Origin: Sepiola atlantica
Lineage: Eukaryota; Mollusca; Cephalopoda; Sepiida; Sepiolidae
Direction: 5' to 3'
Assembly (NCBI GenBank): GCA_963556195.1
Contig: OY744520.1
Span: 8,576,991 to 8,640,990, forward strand
Length of the DNA: 64,000 nucleotides
Shown: positions 59,240-64,000 of the stretch, piece after piece
How the letters are laid out: every line of letters starts with the position of its first letter
Position numbering within the stretch: position 1 is the first letter of the stretch
Position numbers and translations under genes: made by a program
Notes under the pieces: model-generated
Told to the model about the DNA's origin: nothing
What the model saw: the letters and a program-made list of their open reading frames with translations, nothing else
Databases searched by the model: none

Positions 59240-60768
59240 GAATTTATTGATGGAGGCTTTGTCTCTAGAGCAATAGCTCTTGACATATCAAAGGCCTTTG
59301 ATAGGGTTTGGCACAAAAGTTTGTTTCACAAACTAGCTAGCTATGGAATGTGGTGTAATCCAAATTACCTCCATTTCCACTTGTTCACAATATATAAATA
59401 GATAAAAATATTGTTAGCTTAAGAGGAGACACATTAGTTCTCACTTGGTATTTAGTCCTTATTCTTGTCAACCCTTATAATATTACATAGAATACCCGGA
59501 AAGATTTTTTCAATTATCAAATCCTTTCTCTCTGATAGGTTTATAAAAGTAGTCGTTGATGGGCAGAAATCTGAAGCACGTAGTATCGATGCTGGCATGC
59601 CTGAAGGATCCATTCAGGGTCCAAACCTCTTCCTGATCTTTATCAATTATCTCCCAAATCACATTCTAAGTTCATTCGTCGACATTTATGCAGATGACAC
59701 AACCGTCTATGACAACACTTCGAAGAGCATTAATGATTAAGATCTTTCTGATTCCCTCTCTTCCGGTCTGGAGCACGTTGTGCAATGAGGTAAAAGGTGG
59801 CTGGTTACCATTAATATGTCTGAAACCAAGCTTCTCTCATTTCACCACCAACGCTCTGATCCTCACTTTGCCGCAATTGAAATTGATGGCTCTCTCCTTG
59901 ATTAAGATCCCTCCGTTTATCTCTCTTCCAACCTGGAGCCCGTAGTGCAATGGGGAAAAATGTGGCTGATTGCTTTTAATGTGTCTAAAATCAAACTTCT
60001 CTCCTTTCACCACCAACACTCAGATCCTCACTTTGCCCCAATTGAAATGAATGGCGCTCCCCTTGAAGAAGCCCCTTCCCTTGATAAACTTCTAGGACTG
60101 ACCTTCATTTCAGACCTTAAATGGAAGAATTACATCAAATCCATTGCTAAGGTCACTGGAAAGATGTTTGGATCATTCTACCGCTCCAGAAGGTATCTCA
60201 CTCCTGACGCAATCCTCTACCTGTATAAATGTCACATACGTTTTAAAATAAACTACTGTTTTCACATCTGGGGAGCTGGTTCAGCTCAGAGACTCTTTCC
60301 TGCCGTGACAGAGTACAAAACCAACTTCGAAATCTAGTGGGGATGTCTTCTTCTCTTCACTACAACAACTTTTCTCACAGAAGAAACGTTGCTAGTCTTT
60401 CTCTACTCTATCGTTATTTTCTATGGTTCTCCCCTGTATAACATTTACAATAAAAACTCGTCTAGCTACAACCACTGTAAATAATTTTCATTTCTCCCTC
60501 TGTGTACCTAAAACTAAACGGAACTTCTTTCCATGGAACACAATACCGCGAGGCTGCTTCTCAACTGACTATAGCATGGTCGTTTTCAAGTCCAATGTTA
60601 ATAAATTCTTGTTGAGCAATCCTGTTAAATAATCTAATTAAGAAGAGTCTCAACCATTGTTACCAAACCTTCATGTTGTTGTCTCACCGTCCACCTGACG
60701 AACTCATTAACTCTTATCCTCGAGTGGCCTGTGGGTCTTGATAAACGATGACTTGTTAGTACATAAAA
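59240..60768 (+). mobile_element. LINE-B (relative of LINE-A), decayed
   Basis: SRAIALDISKAFDRVWHKS at 59,260, an insertion of about 140 bp at 59,345-59,480, RIPGKIFSIIKSFLSDRF, GMPEGSIQGPNLFLIF, an intact DIYADDTTVYDN box (59,685), then LLGLTFISDLKWKNYI and the C-terminus. The tail 'atcctcgagtgg..cttgataa' is followed by poly-A. A 165-bp segment after the catalytic box is duplicated in tandem (59,741 and 59,906). The VPQGS motif reads MPEGS. Confidence 0.87.
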
Positions 60769-60790
60769 AAAACACTTTACAACACTTATA

Positions 60791-61173
60791 CAGGGTGGGC
60801 CAAAATAAGGGTCCTATCTTTAAATTTGAATAACTTGAATTTGAATAACTTCCACAAAATAAAAGTTAAACTCACCAAACTTTATGTGTGTGTAGACTGA
60901 CCCTTCCGAGATTTTTTGAAATAAACAAAACAAATTTTAGCCGAAAAACACTTCTTAAAATTTACAAAAACTAAAGTATTGTTTTTTACACTGTTTTGAG
61001 TTTTTTAAGCAAAAATAATGTTTTCTAAATGAGGGTACGTTCCTTAGGGCTAATACGGCTCATGCTTGCTTCGGAAGGGGTCCTTTACTTATTCTAAAAA
61101 AAAATTTTTTTAAATCAATAAATAAAAAAGTTATGAATTTTTAAAAATAGGACCCTTATTTTTGCCCACCCTG
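60791..61173. mobile_element. mariner-type MITE (copy 2), 383 bp
   Basis: Near-identical to 43,889-44,275, in the same orientation, flanked by TA. It sits about 20 bp after the LINE-B tail. Confidence 0.92.
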
Positions 61174-61179
61174 TATATA

Positions 61180-62590
61180 AAAAATCTAAACCTATGCATA
61201 TTTGAATTTTGTCACATTCAGAAATAACTTGCCGTTTAATCATATGGGGAAACATTTCCAGTTTGTCCTTTATTATTTTCAATTACCCCCAATTTCCCAT
61301 GTTATGGGGTATTCAACATCTGGGTTGGTCGAGTTTGACACAAGGACAAGCTATAATGTAACTCTTATGACAAACTGCATTTGTCAACATTACGTTTATG
61401 CTTAATGATTAGATTGTTATCCTTCCAATAATTTAAGTATTACTGTGTGCATAAAAATATCGGTTTTCTTTTGAATACATTTAAGTACAATTTACGATTA
61501 AACAACAATCAAGTTAATAATGTTGGAGAGTTGGGGTGAAAAGATGTCGGATCATCATTTTGTAGTTGGGTCGTTGATTTTGATTAAAAGGAGAAACTTT
61601 TTCTCAATAATCTAAATCAACAGTTATATCAACCCAAAACACAGAAAGAAAATGAAAACAAGAATACGAAATAGGTTGAGTATGCAGACTTGTATGTACG
61701 TTAGAAATGGAATTGAATCTGTTAGTTTCATCTCGTCTAGCAGAGCCATTGTTCGAGGCGAGAGATATAATGCCTTGTCACATTGACATCTCAAACAGGA
61801 CTATTTATATTTCACGGGAAACAGGTTTTGGCGGAAGTGGAAATAGCCTCCCATGTGAAGAGTGTTCTTATCGCCCAATGTATCGTTACGCCAGTGAGAA
61901 AAGGTAAGTGTGTTCTTACCGAACCATTTACTAATCACTCCGTGACTGAGAACATGCAAGTTCAAAAGAAAATAAATCGTAATTATATAACTTGTGCCAG
62001 TTGACACGGTTAAGATTCGGATAAAAATTGTTGTTTGGGATAAATACAATTTAGGCGCGCAGTGTGAATATAATTGTATTGGCACGTGAAAAATAAAAAA
62101 TAACGCCCACGCAAATTCCGGCATGGCCTTATATATTAAATCAACTCAAAACGAGCGGACGTAGTAGGGAGCACACCACGTGATATTTCTGTCCAATGGG
62201 ATTTCTCCAAAGACATTTTTCTAAACTTTTCTCCTTAAGCTCGCTGGAGCCTATCCAAATAGTATTTAAGCACACACAAACATCAAACCCTCTCTCTCAA
62301 CTGACTCTTCATTCGGAGGTTACACGCGTCTTACTATCACTCTTCCATTTCACCTTTCGCGCGCTTCATACAATTTCACAGGCGAACATTACCTATTGCC
62401 TCTCTTAACATTTTATAACACATGAGCATTTCAACAAAACAAAAGACATTCTCCTTTTTACTTACCCTGAAACTAAAGAAAGGACTTCTGAACTCATTAC
62501 AAAAGGAAATATGTTATATTTGTTAATGGTTTATTTCAGTGAATAAACTTCCGTTGGTTTTGCATGTAAGTCTTCTTATTATTATTTTTA
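61180..62590. other. No recognised gene
   Basis: Open frames at 61,707-61,907 and 61,783-62,004 overlap and contain 'HVKSVLIAQCIVTPVRKGKC', which reads like protein of a decayed LTR element; unproven. At 62,190-62,300 there is a 'ccaatggg' and 'tatttaag' pair that could be a promoter of another LTR. Confidence 0.35.
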
Positions 62591-62598
62591 TTTTTATT

Positions 62599-63050
62599 TG
62601 TGGAGGAAGTTATCACCAAAAAAAGGCATGACGACCACCACAAACTGCTGTTAGATAAGGGTTATCTCCCCCTCATATCTCATACAATTCCCTTTGACTG
62701 CAACCTCCCACTACCACACAAACCAGTTCATAGTAGCAGAGGACCCTCTGCCTACTAAACATGTAGTCTCAATAAAAGTCTTAAAAGCGTTCCTTTTTGT
62801 TGACTTTTGTCATTTTGTATTCACACATAATATAACAACTGCTTTAAAAATTTTGTATTGAGTATTTGTGTTATTTTATGGATGGGGCCCTATATTTTTG
62901 GAAACGATTAAGTTAGCTAGTATGAATTATGGCTGGGGTCAGTTGAGACAATAAGTGCGGGTTAAGCTGACAGGTACTGGAGGGGATTGTTGTGAGTGAA
63001 TCATTTTGTCAAACCATAACAAAGTGACAAATTCGGCACCGACACAGGGA
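62599..63050 (+). other. Weak LTR-like sequence with possible primer-binding site
   Basis: 'tgtggaggaagttatc' start, 'aataaaag' at about 62,771 and 'ataaca' at 62,833. 'attcggcaccgacacaggg' near 63,032 resembles a tRNA primer-binding site. The distances fit only loosely and no coding domain follows before the window ends. Confidence 0.25.
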
Positions 63051-63674
63051 ATTTCGGGTCGAAGAAGGTCAGATGTGGAACGATTGTTGAATGTCGTATC
63101 TGATTGGCCGACGCGAGGCAAGTGTCTGTTATGTCATTTGTTTTTCTCAAAAACTGGAGTTTTGAAGAGAGTACGCTTTGGGAGCTGACAGCGATAAGAC
63201 CGACCATGTAGCCGCTCGTCCTGGAAGCAAGCGGACCCATAAAAATATAGACTAAAAAGTTATGGTCTGGATTTCGAATGAGATGCGACATATATTCCCA
63301 TGCATCCGTTGCACCCCACAACAAAAGGTATGAATGAGAGAAGAATGGAATGAGACGAATGGATGGAAATCCCTCCACCGCACAAGACAGATGAATAAAA
63401 GAATTGAATCTCTCTCTAAGAAAAACCTGTCTCCGAGTTTTGTCTCCTGCATGAAACTAAGTTTGTCCATAGAACAAAGGCGACCAGAAGCGATCACGGC
63501 CAGAGATGTAATGAAACCACAGATAACGACGACGACCAGTAGATGAAGAAAAAACTATAAGATAACTTTTTGTGTATAAAATGTACAAGTAAAGACAATT
63601 GAACATTTTCGGTTCCTAATTTGATAAAGTGTAAAGAAAATCTGTGACAGTTAAAAAAGAAAGAAAGAGTGTAC

Positions 63675-63850
63675 CATGTTTTAAAAAGAAAAGTGTTAAA
63701 AAGAAAAGTTGTTTAAAAAAAAGTGTTTAATATAAGTTGCTTAATGAGAAAAGTGTTTAAAATAGAATGTTTAAAGAGAACAGTGTTTAATATAGTAATT
63801 CAAAATAAGTTGTTTAAAAAGAAAAGTGTTTGATGTAATTTAAAGAATGA
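63675..63850. repeat. Degenerate 'aaaagtgttta' repeats
   Basis: At least seven imperfect copies of 'agaaaagtgtttaa', spaced 15-35 bp. AT-rich, no other content. Confidence 0.7.
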
Positions 63851-64000
63851 ACAGAGAAAAGTATAAAGGTTATTTACATTTATATAATTACGAGAAAAAA
63901 AAGTTAAGAACGATTATGAAAGTGTAAAATGTTGAGACGTTGTTAAAAACTGTTAATTATTCATGCATCTGTGAAAGATATAAAGAACTTTAAATCGATT

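Noticed and set aside
61707..62004. Two overlapping open frames
   Set aside because: No family recognised with confidence; possibly LTR-element debris, not listed as a gene.

Overview
The window is eukaryotic nuclear DNA, AT-rich and dominated by repeats, from an invertebrate. A mollusc is most likely and a cephalopod is my best guess. Reasons: very long introns, LINEs ending in a (GAT)n tail after a 'ccagcat..aaa.ggac' motif, tRNA-headed SINEs, frequent 'gggagataactc'-like words, and a densovirus-like fossil. This is inference from remembered repeat styles; no database was searched.

One host gene can be reconstructed. It is AFG1L (LACE1), a mitochondrial AAA-type ATPase, on the minus strand. 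Eight consecutive coding exons run from the start codon at 47,834 down to 1,022, and every exon phase fits its neighbour. They encode about 280 residues: mitochondrial presequence, the AFG1 N-terminal region, Walker A, Walker B, the 'ATSNR' sensor motif and the 'LDSG.DYR' motif. The remaining C-terminal part lies beyond the left edge. Introns: 1 = 34,948-47,731; 2 = 25,786-34,747; 3 = 24,035-25,724; 4 = 20,802-23,932; 5 = 12,503-20,670, with a GC-AG donor; 6 = 5,857-12,402; 7 = 1,105-5,797.

The introns are filled with repeats. Intron 7 holds a LINE-A copy. Intron 6 holds a 1.55-kb foldback element, (TA)n/(GA)n runs and a LINE-B tail. Intron 5 holds U2-snRNA-like repeats, a tRNA-SINE, a 334-bp duplication, a 3.1-kb 41-bp satellite with a higher-order pattern, and a mariner fragment. 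Intron 4 holds U2-like and SINE copies. Intron 3 holds a hAT-like MITE. Intron 2 holds a 2.3-kb 29/31-bp minisatellite, LINE-A debris and a mariner-type MITE. Intron 1 holds LINE fragments, a densovirus-like capsid fossil inserted in a LINE, and a cluster of foldback elements.

Upstream of AFG1L (48-64 kb) I see no other host gene. That part holds three larger LINE copies (48.5-49.7, 55.9-57.8 and 59.2-60.8 kb), a decayed Ty3/gypsy element (51.4-55.4 kb), a likely solo LTR (57.95-58.6 kb), a second copy of a mariner-type MITE, and unannotated AT-rich sequence.

The most unusual items are the parvovirus-derived insert with a recognisable phospholipase A2 motif, the U2-snRNA-headed repeat family, the four-unit register of the 41-bp satellite, the GC-AG intron that carries that satellite, and a tandem triplication of an AFG1L splice-donor region.
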